64,000 nucleotides of DNA from Emydura subglobosa (taxonomy: Eukaryota > Chordata > Testudines > Chelidae). The number at the start of each line of letters is the position of its first letter. Position 1 is the first letter of the stretch. Location of the stretch: positions 4,603,295 to 4,667,294 of the forward strand of contig ML679961.1 in the NCBI GenBank assembly GCA_007922225.1, read 5' to 3'. Of this stretch, positions 11,462-23,299 are shown piece after piece. The notes beneath the pieces were generated by a model. That model did no database searches and was not told the origin of the DNA. It was given only the letters and a program-made list of their open reading frames with translations. Made by a program: the position numbers and the translations under genes.

Positions 11462-11944
11462 AGACTCACAGACTCCTAGACTCTAAGATCAGAAAAGACC
11501 AATATGATCATCTAGTCTGACCTTCTGCACAACGCAGGCCAGAGAACCTCACCCACCCACTCCCATAATAAACCTCCAACCTATGACTGAACCACTAAAG
11601 TCCTCAAATTATGGTTCAAAGACTTCAAGGTACAGAGAATCCACCAGTAAGTGACCTGTGCCCCATGCTGCAGAGGAAGGTGAAAAACCCCCAGAGCCTT
11701 TGCCAATCTGCCCTGGGGGAAAATTCCTTCCCAACCCCAAATATGGTGATCAGTTAAACCCTGAGCATGTGGGCAAGACTCACCAGCCAGACACCCAAGA
11801 AAGAATTCTCTGTAATACCTCAGAACTCACCCCATCAAATGTTCATTCACAGGCCATTGGCATATCTACCACCAGTAGTCAAAGATCAGTCAATTGCCAA
11901 ACTAGGCTGTCCCATCAGACCATCCCTGCCATGAATTTAGCAAG

Positions 11945-14730
11945 CTCAGTTATGAAGCCAGCTAGGTTTTTTTGCCCCCACTGCTCCCCTTGGAAGGCTG
12001 TTCCAGAACTTCACTCCTCTGATGGTTAGAAACCTGTATCTAATTTGAAGTCTAAACTTCCTAATGGCCAGTTTATATCCATTAGTTCTTGTGTCCACAT
12101 TGTCGCTGAACATAAATAATTCCTCTCACTCCCCAGTATTTATCCCTCTGATGTATTTATAGAGAGCAATCATATTTCCTGTCATCTTTCTTTTGGTCAG
12201 GCTAAACAAGCCAAGCTCTTTGAGTCTCCTCTCATAAGGCAGGTTTTCCATTCCTCAGATCATCCTAGTAGCCCTTCTCTGCACCTGTTCCAGTTTGAAT
12301 TAATCTTTCTTAAACATGGGAGAGCAGAACTACACACAGTATTCCAGATGAAGTCTCACCAGCGCCTTGTATAACGGTAGTAACACCTCCCTATCTGTGC
12401 TGGAAATACCTCGTCTGATGCATACTGGGACCGCATTAGCTTTTTCACAGCCATATCACTTTGGCGGCCCATAGTCATCCTGCGATCAACCAATAAGCCC
12501 AGGTCCTTCTCTTCCTCGGTTACTTCCAACTGAAGCATCCCCAGATTATAGCAAAAATTATTGTTATTAGTCCCTAAATGCATGACCTTGCACTTTCCAC
12601 TATTAAATGTCATCCTATTTCTATTAACCCAGTTTACAAGGTCATCCAGATTTTCCTGTATGATATCCCGATCCTTCTCTGTATTAGCAATACCTCCCAA
12701 ATTTGTGATATCTGCAAACTTTATTAGCACATTCCCACTTTTTGTGCCAAGGTCAGTAATGAAAAGGTTAAATAAGATTGGTCCCAAGACCGATCTTTGA
12801 GGAACTCCATTAGTAACCTCCCTCCAGCCTGACAGTTCACCTTTCAGTATGACCCATTGTAGTCTCCCCTTTAACCAGTTCCTTATCCACCTTCCAATTT
12901 TCATATTAATCCCCATCTTTTCCAATTTAACTAATAATTCCCCATGTGGAACCTTATCAAATGTCGTACTGAAATCTAGGTAAATTAGATCCACTGCATT
13001 CCCTTTGTCTAAAAAGTCTGTTATCTTCTCAAAAAAGGAGATCAGGTTGGTCTGGCACGATCTACCTTTTGTAAAGCCATGTTGTATTTTATCCCAATTA
13101 CCATTAACCTCGATGTCCTTAACTACTTTCTATTTCAAATTTTTTTCCAAGACCTTGCATACTATTGAGGTCAAACTAAGAGGCCTGTAGTTTCCCAGAT
13201 CACTTTTTTCCCTTTCTTAAAAATAGGAACTATGTTAGCAGTTCTCCCGTCATACAGTACAGCCCCTGAGTTTATAGATCCATTAAAAATCCTTGCTAAT
13301 GGGCTTGCAATTTCATGTGCTAGTTCCTTTAATGTTATTGGATGGAGATTATCTGCCCCCCCATTAAGTCCCATTAAACTATTCAAGTTTGGCTTCTAAC
13401 TTGGATGTGGTAATGTCTACCTCCCTATCCTTATTCCCATTAGCCACCCTGCCACTCTCCCCAAGATCATCATTAGCCTTATTAAAAACTAAGGCAAAGT
13501 ATTTGTTTAGATATTTGGCCATACCTAGATTATCCTTAACCCACACCCCATCCTCAGTGCTTAGCGGTCCCACTTCTTCTTTCTTTGTTTTCTTCCTGTT
13601 TACATGGCTATAGAACCTTTTACTATTGGTTTTAATTCCCTTTGCAAGGTCCAGCTCTACTTGGCTTTTGGCCTTTCTCACTTTGTCTCTGCATGTTCTG
13701 ACCCCAAAGAGGTAGCTTTCCTTGCTGATCCCTCCCATCTTCCACTCCTTGTAGACTTTCTGCTTTCTCTTAATCACCTGTCTGAGATACTTACTCATCC
13801 AGCTTGGCCTACAACCCTTGACTTTGAATTTTTTCCCCTTCCTTGGGATGCAGGCTTCAGATAGTTCCTGCAACTTTGATGTGAAGTAATTCCAATCCTC
13901 CTCCCCCTTTAGATCCATGAGTTCTTCAGTCCAGTCCACTTCCCAAACGAATTACCTTATTTTTTTAAAGTTAGCCATTTTGAAGTCAAAGACCCTAGAC
14001 CCAGATCTATTTCTGTTTATCCTTCTACTTAGTTTGAACTGAATTAGCTCATGGTCGCTTGAAACAAGGTTGTCCTCTACAACCAGTTCTTCTACGAGGT
14101 CCTCACTAATTGCCAGTATCAAATCTAAAATGGCATCCCCTCTTGTTGGTTTAGTAACTATTTGGTGAGGGAATCCGTCAGCTATCACATCCAGGAAAAT
14201 CTGGGCGCTATTATTACTACTAGTACTTCTCCTCCAGTCTATATCTAGGGAGTTAAAGTCTCCCATAATCACACATTTCCCAGTAGTATTTACTTCATTA
14301 AAAGCCTTAAAGAGGTCTCTATCCATGTCCAAATCAGATCCTGGTGGTCTGTAGCACACCCCAAGCACTATCCCAGGGGAAATTCTAGTAGTTTTCTTCC
14401 CCAATGTGATTTTTACCCAGACAGACTCTGTCTTATCAATTCCATCACTTCTAATTTCTTTACAGTCTACCTCTTCATCGATATACAATGCTACTCCACC
14501 ACCTTTGCCTTTAATGTGTCTTTCCTACACAGCACATACCCTTCAATACTTGTACGCTAGTTGTGACTACTATTCCACCATGTTTCTGTTATCCTTAAAA
14601 TATCTGGTTTCACTTCCTCTACCAGTAACTCTAGTTCCTCGACTTTGTAACCCAGGCTCCTCTCATTGGTATAGAAACATCTTAATTTTTTCTGTTTGGC
14701 TTCACTCACATTTTTACCTGATCTGGCACA
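11945..14730 (-). pseudogene. CR1 ORF2: endonuclease plus reverse transcriptase, decayed
   Basis: Encodes the enzyme that nicks target DNA and copies the element RNA onto it. From the N-terminus: an APE-type endonuclease (LRITETWW about 14.6 kb; GVCYRPPG; IMGDFNSLDIDW near 14260; the catalytic SSDHELI near 14060), a linker (KGCRPSWMSKYL), then RT (NIVPIFKKGKK, YLDFSTTFDKVPH near 12985, GVPQRSVLGPILF, the active-site box, LVNWVNRNRMTFNSGKCKVMHLG). The active-site box reads FADI at 12707-12718 where CR1 has FADD, so the second catalytic aspartate is gone. Several frame changes break the frame (segments about 13952-14488, 13379-13939, 13171-13386, 12356-12994). The C-terminal GVKFWNSLPRGAV piece lies near 12000. 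Confidence 0.9.
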
Positions 14731-14917
14731 GTCATTCTACTGCCAATATCGTCTATTAGACTGGCTACCCTTCCTCTTAATGTCCATTCTGCTCCCCACT
14801 GCTGAGTCCTTTCTTACTTCATTTTCCTTCCTCTCAATGCTAAAATTAGGCGTGGAGATTTCCTGGGTATCTCCCAAACAACTCCCCCAGCTCCCTAGTT
14901 TAAAGCTCTCTTAATCA

Positions 14918-16065
14918 TTATGCCAGCCTCCATCCTAGAAGTGCATTTCTCTCCCTACTCAGGTGAAATGCATCCTGAGGGAACAGTCTTCTGTCCATGA
15001 ATGCCTCCCAGTGACCATACATCCCAAAGCCCTCCTTATAGCACGACTGCCTGAGCCATCTGTTGATCATCAGAATCTTGTCACGTCTTTTTTGTCCTCT
15101 TCTAGGGACAGGCAGAATCCCACTGAAGATCACCTGAGCCTCCATTTCCTTAAGAATCTTCCCCAGCCTGGCATCGTCTCCTTGATTCGTTCCAGCAAGA
15201 ATCAAGCCGTATTGTTTGTTCTCACACGAAGGATAATCAGTGGATTCTTTCCTGCTCCCGTTAGGATCCTTTTCAGCCTCAGGTCTATGTCCCGTATCTT
15301 AGCACCCGGCAGAGCTCACCCTTCTGTTCTCCGGATCAGCTCTGGGGTTACAGGCCTGTCTGTTCTTCTCAGCCGGGAGTCCCCAATCACGTAGACCTGC
15401 CTTTTCCTGGTAACGGAGAAATTCTCCGGCCTGTTCTGCGATTCTCCGGCCCTGTTCTTTCTGGCTGCAAGTCATCTCGTCTACTGTTTTCCTTTGCAAT
15501 CCTCTGCTACCATCCCTGTATCCTCCTGGGACTCTTATTTGGTGGTCTCTCCATTGGCTCATCCACTTTTGGATAGGACTAGCTACTCTTCTCTTCTTCC
15601 TTGCCCTCCCACCTTCAGTAACCACCTGCTGTGGTCCATCTTCATTTCCCAACTCTGCAAACCTGTTTCTGAGCTGTATTTCTCCTTCACTAGCCCGTCT
15701 TTTCCTCTGCCAGGTTCTCACAGTCAAATGCTTCCACTGGCCATTTTCCTCACCCGCATTCTCCCCTGAGAGTTCTCTGTTCCTGCTTCCATCTGCACGT
15801 CTGGGTTATTCTCTTCAGCCTCCTCATTCTTTTGCTCCATCACCTGCTTGAACCACCTTATAAACTCAACCAGAGTTTCCACCTGCATCTCCAACCCTCG
15901 AATCTTCTCTTCCACCAGCTCTATGAGGTGGCACATCATATAAACGAAGCTCTTTTGAGGTACCCCCTCCAAGATCATGTACATCCCGCAGCTTCCACAT
16001 CCAGTCATCTTCATTGTTTCTTCCACTGCTTGAGTGACCACCACTACAGCCTCTGTATGTGTCAT
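14918..16065 (-). pseudogene. CR1 ORF1: coiled coil and SGNH/GDSL-type esterase, decayed
   Basis: RNA-binding and chaperone-like protein of CR1. I place the start at the ATG giving MTHTEAVVVV (16065), after which a CGSCGMY cysteine pair and a heptad-rich helix (LIELVEEKIRGLEMQVETL) suggest a zinc-knuckle-like and coiled-coil N-terminus. A basic stretch follows (RARKKRRVASP). The C-terminal third resembles the SGNH-fold esterase domain found in CR1 ORF1: VIFSGILPVPR, RWLRQSC, GHWEAF, and the DAFHLS block holding the catalytic Asp-His pair. The block that should read GTND is RTNN in one frame near 15225. The frame shifts near 15725, stops at 15299, and shifts again before 15205. No esterase activity is expected from this copy. 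Confidence 0.8.
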
Positions 16066-16240
16066 AGCCTTTCCCCTGCTACCTGTCAGTGAGACACACA
16101 AACAACAAAAAAAACCCACCAAAACAACTCCCAACGAGTATCTCAACAATACCAGACCACCACACACTCCCACTCAAACTCCCGTTTTCAGCTCTGTTTG
16201 CTGTCTCCTGTGCTGCTGCAGCTGTGCCACTGCCTGATTG

Positions 16241-16260
16241 AGTGGCTGCCTTTATAGGCC
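16241..16260 (-). promoter_or_regulatory. TATA-like element in the CR1 5' region
   Basis: On the minus strand the sequence reads GGCCTATAAAGGCAGCCACT, about 185 bases before the ORF1 start. This position, at the 5' end of a full-length LINE, fits an internal or near-5' Pol II promoter. Whether it is used cannot be told. A similar GGCCTATAAAGGCC occurs in the LTR-like block at 53.26 kb on the plus strand. Confidence 0.45.
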
Positions 16261-16342
16261 CCCTAATTAGGGAAGCCCTGCCCCAATTAGGGTCTGCTGA
16301 TCTCAGTACACAACCCTGTACCGGCACTTGCAAACTGCACTC

Positions 16343-17168
16343 ACTACCCTGAGAGTTAGCAAGTTTTTTTCTAATGTGCAACGTAAACTGTCCTTGCTGA
16401 AATTTAAGCCTGTTGCTTCTTGTCCTGTCCTCAGAGGTTAGGGAAAAAAAATGTTCTCCCTCCTTCTTGTAACAACCTTTTATGTATTTGAAAACTGTTA
16501 TGCTTTCTCTCAATTTTCTCTTCTCCAGATGAAACAAACCCAGTTTTTTCAATCTTCCCTCGTAGGTCATATTTTCGAGAACTTTAATAATTTTTGTTGC
16601 TCTTCTCTGGACTGTCTCCAATTCGTCCACATCTTTGCTGAAATGTGGCGCCCAGAACTGGACACACTACTCCAGTTGAGGCATAATCAGTGCAGAGTAG
16701 ATTGGAAGAATTACTTCTCATGTCTTGCTTACAACAATCCTGCTAATACAACCCAGAATGATGTTTGCTTTTTTTGTTTTTCAACAGTGTTACACTCTTG
16801 ACTCATATTTATCTTGTGATCCACTATAAGCCCCTGATTTCTTTCGGCAGTACTGCTTCCTACCCTGTCATTTCTAGGTCCTTGCAAACTGATTGCTTAA
16901 TTATTTGCTGCATTATCTTTCTGGGTGCTGAAGTTAAACTGACTGGACTGTAATTCTGCAGGTTGTCCTTATTTCCCTTTTTATAGATTGGCACCACATT
17001 TGCCTTTTTCCAGTCCTCTGGAATCTCTTCCATGACTTTTCAAAGATAATTGCTAATGGCTCAGATATCTCCTCATCAGCTCCTTGAGTATTCTAGGATG
17101 TACTTCATCAATCCTTGGTGACTTGAAGACATCTAACTTGTCTAAGTAATTTTTAAGCCTATTTTCTG
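16343..17168 (-). mobile_element. Older CR1, 5' piece (host of the nested CR1), internally deleted
   Basis: Minus-strand CR1 matching the subfamily of 11352-11461. Encoded remnants include MDELETVQRRATKIIKVLEN and RLKKLGLFHLEKRKLR (thumb), SEDRTRSNRLKFQQGQF near 16400, and near 17100 the N-terminal RT region (about NGKVIGRGYP..KDWKKANVV-like order, broken). The RT core that should lie around 16860-16900 is missing, so this copy suffered an internal deletion as well as the nested insertion. About 85-90 bp of CR1 sequence also seems to be missing at the insertion site, judged from remembered family structure. Confidence 0.8.
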
Positions 17169-17169
17169 C

Positions 17170-17219
17170 GATCTGTAGTCCTTACACACAGTTGTAAGAT
17201 ACATTAAGGACTACAGATC
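17170..17219. repeat. Perfect 15-bp inverted repeat (hairpin)
   Basis: GATCTGTAGTCCTTA at 17170-17184 is exactly reversed as TAAGGACTACAGATC at 17205-17219, separated by 20 bases. It sits directly at the 5' limit of the older CR1. It may be the end structure of a small palindromic transposon or a snap-back repair product. Confidence 0.85.
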
Positions 17220-18124
17220 ATCAGAAAATGGGGCTGGTTATTTCCCTCCCCCACAGAAAAAAAATTGGTTTTTCACTGAAAGCCCCCAAACTATTTTTTT
17301 CTGCTTTCAGCTGAAACTGAGCAGTTTCTAAATTATTGGTTTTATGACACAAAACAGAATTACTTTTTTGGAAAAAGCTGACATTTCCCATGGCAATTTA
17401 ATCAAATATCCAATTTTCCATCAAAAAAAAAAGTTTTGATAAAATATGTTGACTGGGCCTATTAAGCACCATTAAACTCAGGACCTGAAGAACAACACAC
17501 TTCTGCGTGTTTAAGCTTTCAGCTGTTCTTCAGAATGATGCCACTGAAAAACACTGAACCTCTGTTAACAAAAGAAAAATAAGGAAAAACAGAAATTAAC
17601 ACTCTCCCCCTTCCAGCAGGACTAGGAGAATTTTCAGGTTCAACATTACCTTAGATGCCTCACCTTAAAATGGCAGCGTATGGTATCTGATTAGGCAGGT
17701 ACTACAATTAAAATAGGGAGATGGGTTTTAATCCAAGACTACGTATTCATTGAAGATTTTATTCCCAGATCTCCAAAGAGATCATCAAAAAGTTGAACAA
17801 TCTGTGTGTCGGAGGGAGTAACAGCAGCCTTCATGCCAAACTGTGGCTTCCTTTGATCATTACTCTCTCTAATTAGAGAATTCAGACAGATACTTGTGCC
17901 CATAGATTGCAGAAGATGTACACACATCGCCCTGACAGGGTGCGGTTTTAATAAAAGTGGGAGTTCTTAGCCCTACTCGCCAGTTATTCCTGTCCTCAAA
18001 TGGGCACATCAGAAGCACATGCAGTGACTCAGACTCTGCCCTTGAATGCTCGTGTGTAATCTGCATTACAATCACTGGAAACCACGCATGCACATCCAAG
18101 CAGTGAATAAAGTTTATATACAAA
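17220..18124. other. AT-rich DNA with a second inverted repeat
   Basis: From 17250 to 17455 the sequence alternates A and T runs with CTGAAA/TTTCAG-like words, like a degenerate palindromic repeat. CTGAAGAACA at 17485-17494 is inverted as TGTTCTTCAG at 17524-17533. From 17540 on nothing is recognised. Confidence 0.4.
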
Positions 18125-18690
18125 TAATTGATGCCTAGACTTCGAAGGATTAGATTTTTACTGGTAAATGTCAGCAAATGTCAATTTCACACAATAGTAT
18201 TTCCATTAATAAGAATTAAAACGTACAAATAAGCAAACTATGAAATATGCTGCTTGAGAATACAGAGTTTGATTTAAGGATATTTACTTTGGACATTTTC
18301 ATGTGTGATGCTGACAATCTGTTTTTTAATGGTTATAAAGCCATTAACTTTTGAATCTCAACATCCACTGTCCAGTGCTTAATCTGTTAAAAAAAAAAAA
18401 AAGAAGAGGTGCCAAGGCTCACGCAATAACGACAGCTTCCCCCCCACAGCATGGCTTTGCACACACAGTATGCATGCAGTCATGTTTTGCATGCCACGGA
18501 CAGAAGAGGTGCCCTATCAAAAATTAAGCTCTGCTACTGTCATTAATTATTGTATGACTCCCCATAATTTCCTGCAAACTGTTAAAATTTAAATGGACAA
18601 AAATAAATAAAAAATGCTTAAAAAATCAACATTGAAATTATCCATCAACATTATATATATATATAAATATCAAATCCTGCCAAGCATACT
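18125..18690 (+). repeat. Repeat copy A, shared with 44.36-47.22 kb
   Basis: Shares collinear blocks with 44355-44425 and 46867-47225 on the same strand: AGGATTAGATTTTTA-TGGTAAAT, then TTTCCAT with ACAAATA-GCAAA and CTTGAGAA, then AGAGTTTGATT-AAGG, and later CCATAATTTCCTGCAA. The second copy is split by a CR1. This is either an unnamed interspersed repeat or an old local duplication. The central part of this copy holds extra A-rich sequence at 18390-18410. The strand is nominal. Confidence 0.6.
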
Positions 18691-18867
18691 GATTCCACAC
18701 ACTGACTGAAACAAACACACATGGAGCTCAGGTTCAGATGTGTTCTGGTGGCAGCTCAGTGTGCCACAATTGTGAAAAAAGTTCACAAGCTGGCTGTATA
18801 AATAATGGGATAAAAAATCATCCTGACAATGTTATGCCCTGACATAACTAGACAACACCCCCGCCCC

Positions 18868-19230
18868 CAGAATGCCGTGTTCTGTTCTAGTCACCATGTC
18901 TCAAAAATATATATATATATAAAAGACACAAGTAGTCCAAAAACGAATGCGGAAATTGTTTAGATGCATGGAAATGCTTCCAATACAGGGACAAGAGTGA
19001 AATGAACAGACCTATTCAGTCTAGATGGGAGATGACTATGAGGGCATAAGATAGTCATAAAATAACGAATGCTGGTCTGAAGAATAATCTCATAATACAA
19101 GAACAAGGGGACAGCCATTGAAATTAGAAGGTGGCAAGCGTAAAAGTGATAACAGGAAATACTCTTTTGCATGCCAAATTAACCCGCCAGAGGGTATCCT
19201 TGAGGCCACAAAAAGAGGTTTAAGAGAATT
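18868..19230 (+). mobile_element. CR1 fragment (ORF2 C-terminal region), diverged
   Basis: Plus-strand remnant starting GTGTTCTGTTCTAGTCACCA, then an AT microsatellite at 18905-18922. After that come the CR1 landmarks in order: a GGAAATGCTTCCAATACAGG segment, GATAGTCATAAAATAA, ATACAAGAACAAGGGGACA, and CCGCCAGAGGGTATCCTTGA. This is the CR1 subfamily also found reversed at 44.4-46.9 kb. Coding frames are lost. Confidence 0.6.
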
Positions 19231-19573
19231 TCTTAGTTAATTGTTTCAGATTATTTTATGGGAGAGAAGACACTGGACTGGAAGACGCTTAAACAAAACA
19301 TGAGACGAGATGGCGACTTTGTATCATGTAGCATGGCTGCCAATGAGGTGACTGGCACAATGAGGCACGTAACCTTCTGCTGCGTTGCCATAAGATTGCT
19401 GGCTGAAGTGTGCTCTTCACTTTATCACTGAGTGATATGGACCTTTGTCTATCTGCAGAAAAGTAGTTTGGATTGAGACAATGGTATTACTTTGCAAAGA
19501 ACACCATTCCCCGCTTAGGGATCAATTCCTAATGAACCCTATTGGTCTGATTCCTATTGGCTTCTCGAGGACT

Positions 19574-19696
19574 TAGGGTGACCAGATGTCCTGATTTTAT
19601 AGGGATGGTCCCTATATTCGGGGATTTGTTTTATAAGGTGCCTATGACCTCTCACCCCCTGCCCCAATTTTTCACACTTGCTATCTGATCACCCTC
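19574..19696 (+). mobile_element. hAT-like MITE with 8-bp target duplication
   Basis: Begins TAGGGTGACCAGATG and ends TATCTGATCACCCTC, inverted ends shared with three other copies. Flanks CGAGGACT and CAAGGCCT match at 6 of 8 positions, consistent with an aged 8-bp duplication. Non-coding. Confidence 0.85.
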
Positions 19697-19704
19697 CAAG
19701 GCCT

Positions 19705-22035
19705 TTTCTAGAAAGGCAGTGAATAATTGTTCAAATGGCTTTAGTAAATAGTAAAACAGCTATTAGTAGACTGCTCAGTGTCCCTCTGAGCTACCATTTT
19801 TGCACTCAGTTAACGAGCATTACTTGGCATTTTTAAAATCAGCAGTAAAATGACTGCAGTTGTTAAAAGGCTCCTGGAAAACGTACTCAACAGCTCTGGA
19901 TTTCCCTAAAGTTAACTGCTGGATGGCAGAAGGTCCTGCAAACTATTCATAAATGCCTTCAAAAGCATCGGAAACACAAATGCCGATAATTCCCACATTA
20001 GTTAAAAACACTGAAAGGTTTGGGGTTGGTGTGTGCCTTTTGCAACTAGAAAAACAAGGCTTGACACCTTTATAAAGTAGCATATTTTTAATAGTGAAAG
20101 AGAAAAATATGGAAAAAATAGCAAAAAAGATAGGGTTGATTCGCCATCCTGACTCTCACGGAGTAGTATCTTATCCTGTGGAGCATGGATGTCAGAATTT
20201 GGTGCAGAGTGATGATAAAATAGCTTTGCCAGTTTATGCCTACCATCTTTTAGTAGGATTCACACTGTAATTTAGAGGGTGTTATGTTTGTTCAGACATT
20301 GAAAACTGAGCGCAGTCAGCATGCAACAGCTCAGTATCTGCTGTACGATAACCTCCACAAACTGAGTAAAAGTCTGCTAATATATGCCTTCAAAAGGCAT
20401 TTTTCTCCTGTGAATTCAGTGGATTCAGGAATTTATTTCCTCAGGCAGAGATTGACATGTACTCTGCAGCCAATCTTTTATAGAGCCATGCTCTCTTTTT
20501 AAAGAAAGGTTTCCACTCCTCAAACATTTAACATGAGAGTAACCTTTGGGATGATGCCCAAGGACAGTTACTCATGTGTTTCAGTCTTTGCCGGACTGAG
20601 CCCTAAAGTATTACACAGCCTGGACCCCAGATGACAACCCTTCCCATATGCATCAACTCAAAATGTAAGCATTCAGAAGTGAGGCTTATCAATGAAATTA
20701 TGGGACACATCAGAAATACGGATAGTGCAAGAATTAATGTATTGGCCTCGGGCAATTACTTTACAGGACAGAGCTGTGCAGGTGAAGATTTCTTCTATCA
20801 CTCCTTAGTTCCTGCATGCTGGGTTCAGGGAAGAAACAAATCCATTTCAAATACTCGGTAACAAAAGAAAGGCTTTGATGCAGCCACTATCAATAATCAC
20901 TCAATACTCAGTCGTTTCTCTAAATTATTTTTCCGGTCATCATCTGGCCCTTTAATACGAAGGAAGCAGTATCAATATATTTAACTTGACTTATCTAGGT
21001 CATCCAATCGCACTCATTTTTTGATTATTAAAGTTCTTCTGTGTTCCACACTTTCATATTTCTATTTAAGGTTCTTTGGAAATGTCATCTGCTTCAACAG
21101 AAACCTCAAGGTACAGGATAATAAGAGGGAAGTCGTCCTTTTTTAAATTACCCTTCTTCAGAAAGGTCATCTCCTGAGGATTATTCAAATCCTTCATGAA
21201 AAGTAAAGATCTTGTTGCTCTCCTAGCAAAACTATTCTCTCCCCTCATGCCTCATAATCCTGAAAAATAAGTTTTCCTAACATCATATTAAGCTTTTAAA
21301 GATATTTCATAGCCATGCTCTCTATAACTCACTACCAGTGGGAGTTTAACCAAAACGCCCCCTTAAAATGGGGGTATATCTGGAGGCTAGTCCTCCCTCT
21401 TCAGCTAACTCATATTCTTTTCATTCAAATAGCTACAGAATGGATGCCTTATATATTTAAAGGAGTTAATGCTTCTTTATTAACCTAACTTTACCTGCAG
21501 TTTTCAATGGAACCACATAATAAAAAAGCCCTTTTGCAAAAGGAAGTGTTAAAGAGTGAAATACAGAGAAACGTTGTGTGTGTGTGCAATAAGCGGCTGA
21601 AATTCAAATGCACACCTTTTGCTAGTTGCATATAACACATTCATGACATGTTACTGCTAGTTGCCATATAGCACATTTCTATGTAACGGGGCATGTTCTT
21701 TGTGACCCTGCTTGCCTCTGCTGGCCAGTTCTTGCAGGGCCTGATTCAGTAGCACTGTACAGGGCTGATGTTACAGCCCATCACCAGGGAAATATCTGCA
21801 AGACTCAGCCCAGAATAAGGGGCTGTGCAGAGATGTCCCTGCCCAGGGGAGGGTAACTGGAGTAACATCATTGTTTCCAAAACTGATTTAAGCCAGCCTA
21901 TGAGAGGTGGTTGGTATATCCTGCACGGAGATCCCAGGTGGCTGGGTGTGAGCCCACCCAGTGGCCCATCAAGGTTAATTCTTGAACCAAAACCTCCAGC
22001 TTTTGGACCCACAGGACTACTTGAGAGTTTGTGGT
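19705..22035. other. No recognised gene; one short tandem repeat
   Basis: A stretch without any family I can name, except the duplicated unit at 21620-21687 (separate entry). Several 60-90-codon frames have no domain signature. Confidence 0.35.
21620..21687. repeat. Tandem duplication of a 33-35-bp unit
   Basis: TGCTAGTTGCATATAACACA begins unit one at 21620, and TGCTAGTTGCCATATAGCAC begins unit two at 21655. Both end in GTTAC or GTAAC. Two diverged units, no further copies. Confidence 0.7.
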
Positions 22036-22112
22036 AGAATAGGATCTGATGCAGAAGGCCAGGCTAAGATGATCACCGTGGTCCCTCCTGGCCTTAAAAT
22101 GTATGAAAAGAA
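22036..22112 (+). mobile_element. CR1 3' terminal scrap
   Basis: Plus-strand piece with AAGATGATCACCGTGGTCCC, CTCCTGGCCTTAAAATGTAT, the CR1 3' end. Only the last 75 or so bases are recognisable. Confidence 0.55.
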
Positions 22113-23299
22113 ACTCTTCGTCTGTGAATCGTGGTCTGATTTATTTATTTATTATTATTATTCTCACATAGTTAAAGAACTAGATCTCCTGCTAGGGTAA
22201 ACTGGAGTTTCTCCACTGAAGTCAACGAAGCTACATAGATTTACACTGGCTGAAGAGCTGACCCATAAACTCTGTAATATTTTCTTAAATGTGTTTATTC
22301 AAACTACTGCGTGGCATGAACAAAATGCACTACAATGGCATGCAATTTGAAACATGAGTTGGCATTGGATGAATGTAAATGAAACCGGATCTGAAAGGCC
22401 AATAGAAATGACCTCACAAATAAACATGAAAATATTAAATAACATCAATTTTGGACAAGCTGCTATGATTTTAAACAAATGTCTAGGTTCCATTATTGTC
22501 CTACAAGCATCGGCAAAAAAATAAAGTTCAGGACTGGCGTGGCAAATCATTCACAACAGCATGTACTTTATAACAAAACGTCACAAAGCAATGCACTAGT
22601 AATTTATGTAATGTACTAGCTAGGATCAACCACTTATGTTTAATTTCTAATCAATTAGAACTATCCCGGGTGGTAATTTTTACCAGCAAAGTGAGTCTTT
22701 TCAATATGGTACATGTATGCAGAAATAAAATATGATGGCCATTTGTAAGTTTATCTTAGCAGTGGCCTTGAAATCAGATTCCTACAGCAATCCTCTTCCT
22801 ATTTGCACTTTTGCTAATAGGCCCTTTTTAATGAATTAGAGATATGTAAACTATGTCATTTGTGAAGATATGTCCCAAGAATTAAAATGCAAGGCCTGCA
22901 TGAAAATTAAATGGGATATAAAAATAGCTGCCACGCATTGTATCTAATGACTTGTGTGACAGACATGAGGTTGATTAATGCAATGTGATATGCCTTGGCT
23001 GAACTTAATCACTTACATATCAGTTAATATTGACAAAGGGGTAATGGATGATATGGACTCATCTACACCCAGCGGCTCAAGAATGGCATGAATGTTAAAC
23101 ACTTCACCAGGGTGAGCACAATTACTGCTAATGCTGCATGTGCAGTTTTCACCCCAACCAGACTGCAGCATTACTTCTCATTGCAGCTGGCTGGACTATG
23201 TGTTCTGGATAATATCCATTATACTTTTTTTAAGCCACCCTTTTGGCAAGTGAGTCCTTCAGGAACCAATCCTGATTTTGGCATATTTTCCTGTTGCTG
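22113..23299. other. No recognised feature
   Basis: AT-rich, with short TTTA/TTA runs at 22138-22162. A CTCCACTGAAGTCAACG piece near 22213 resembles the palindromic repeats at 57.2 and 62.3 kb but is too short to delimit. Confidence 0.35.

Larger units (their letters stand above)
11462..16342 (-). mobile_element. Near full-length CR1 LINE (4.9 kb), nested
   Basis: A minus-strand CR1 carrying every expected part in order: 5' region with a TATA-like box (around 16251-16256), ORF1, ORF2 with endonuclease and reverse transcriptase, and a 3' UTR that ends near 11462 with short AGACTC-type terminal repeats. About 4.88 kb is close to the usual full length of CR1 elements. Most CR1 copies are severely 5'-truncated, so this is the exceptional copy of the window. 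It is flanked on both sides by pieces of one older CR1. Frameshifts and a lost catalytic aspartate make it inactive. Confidence 0.9.
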
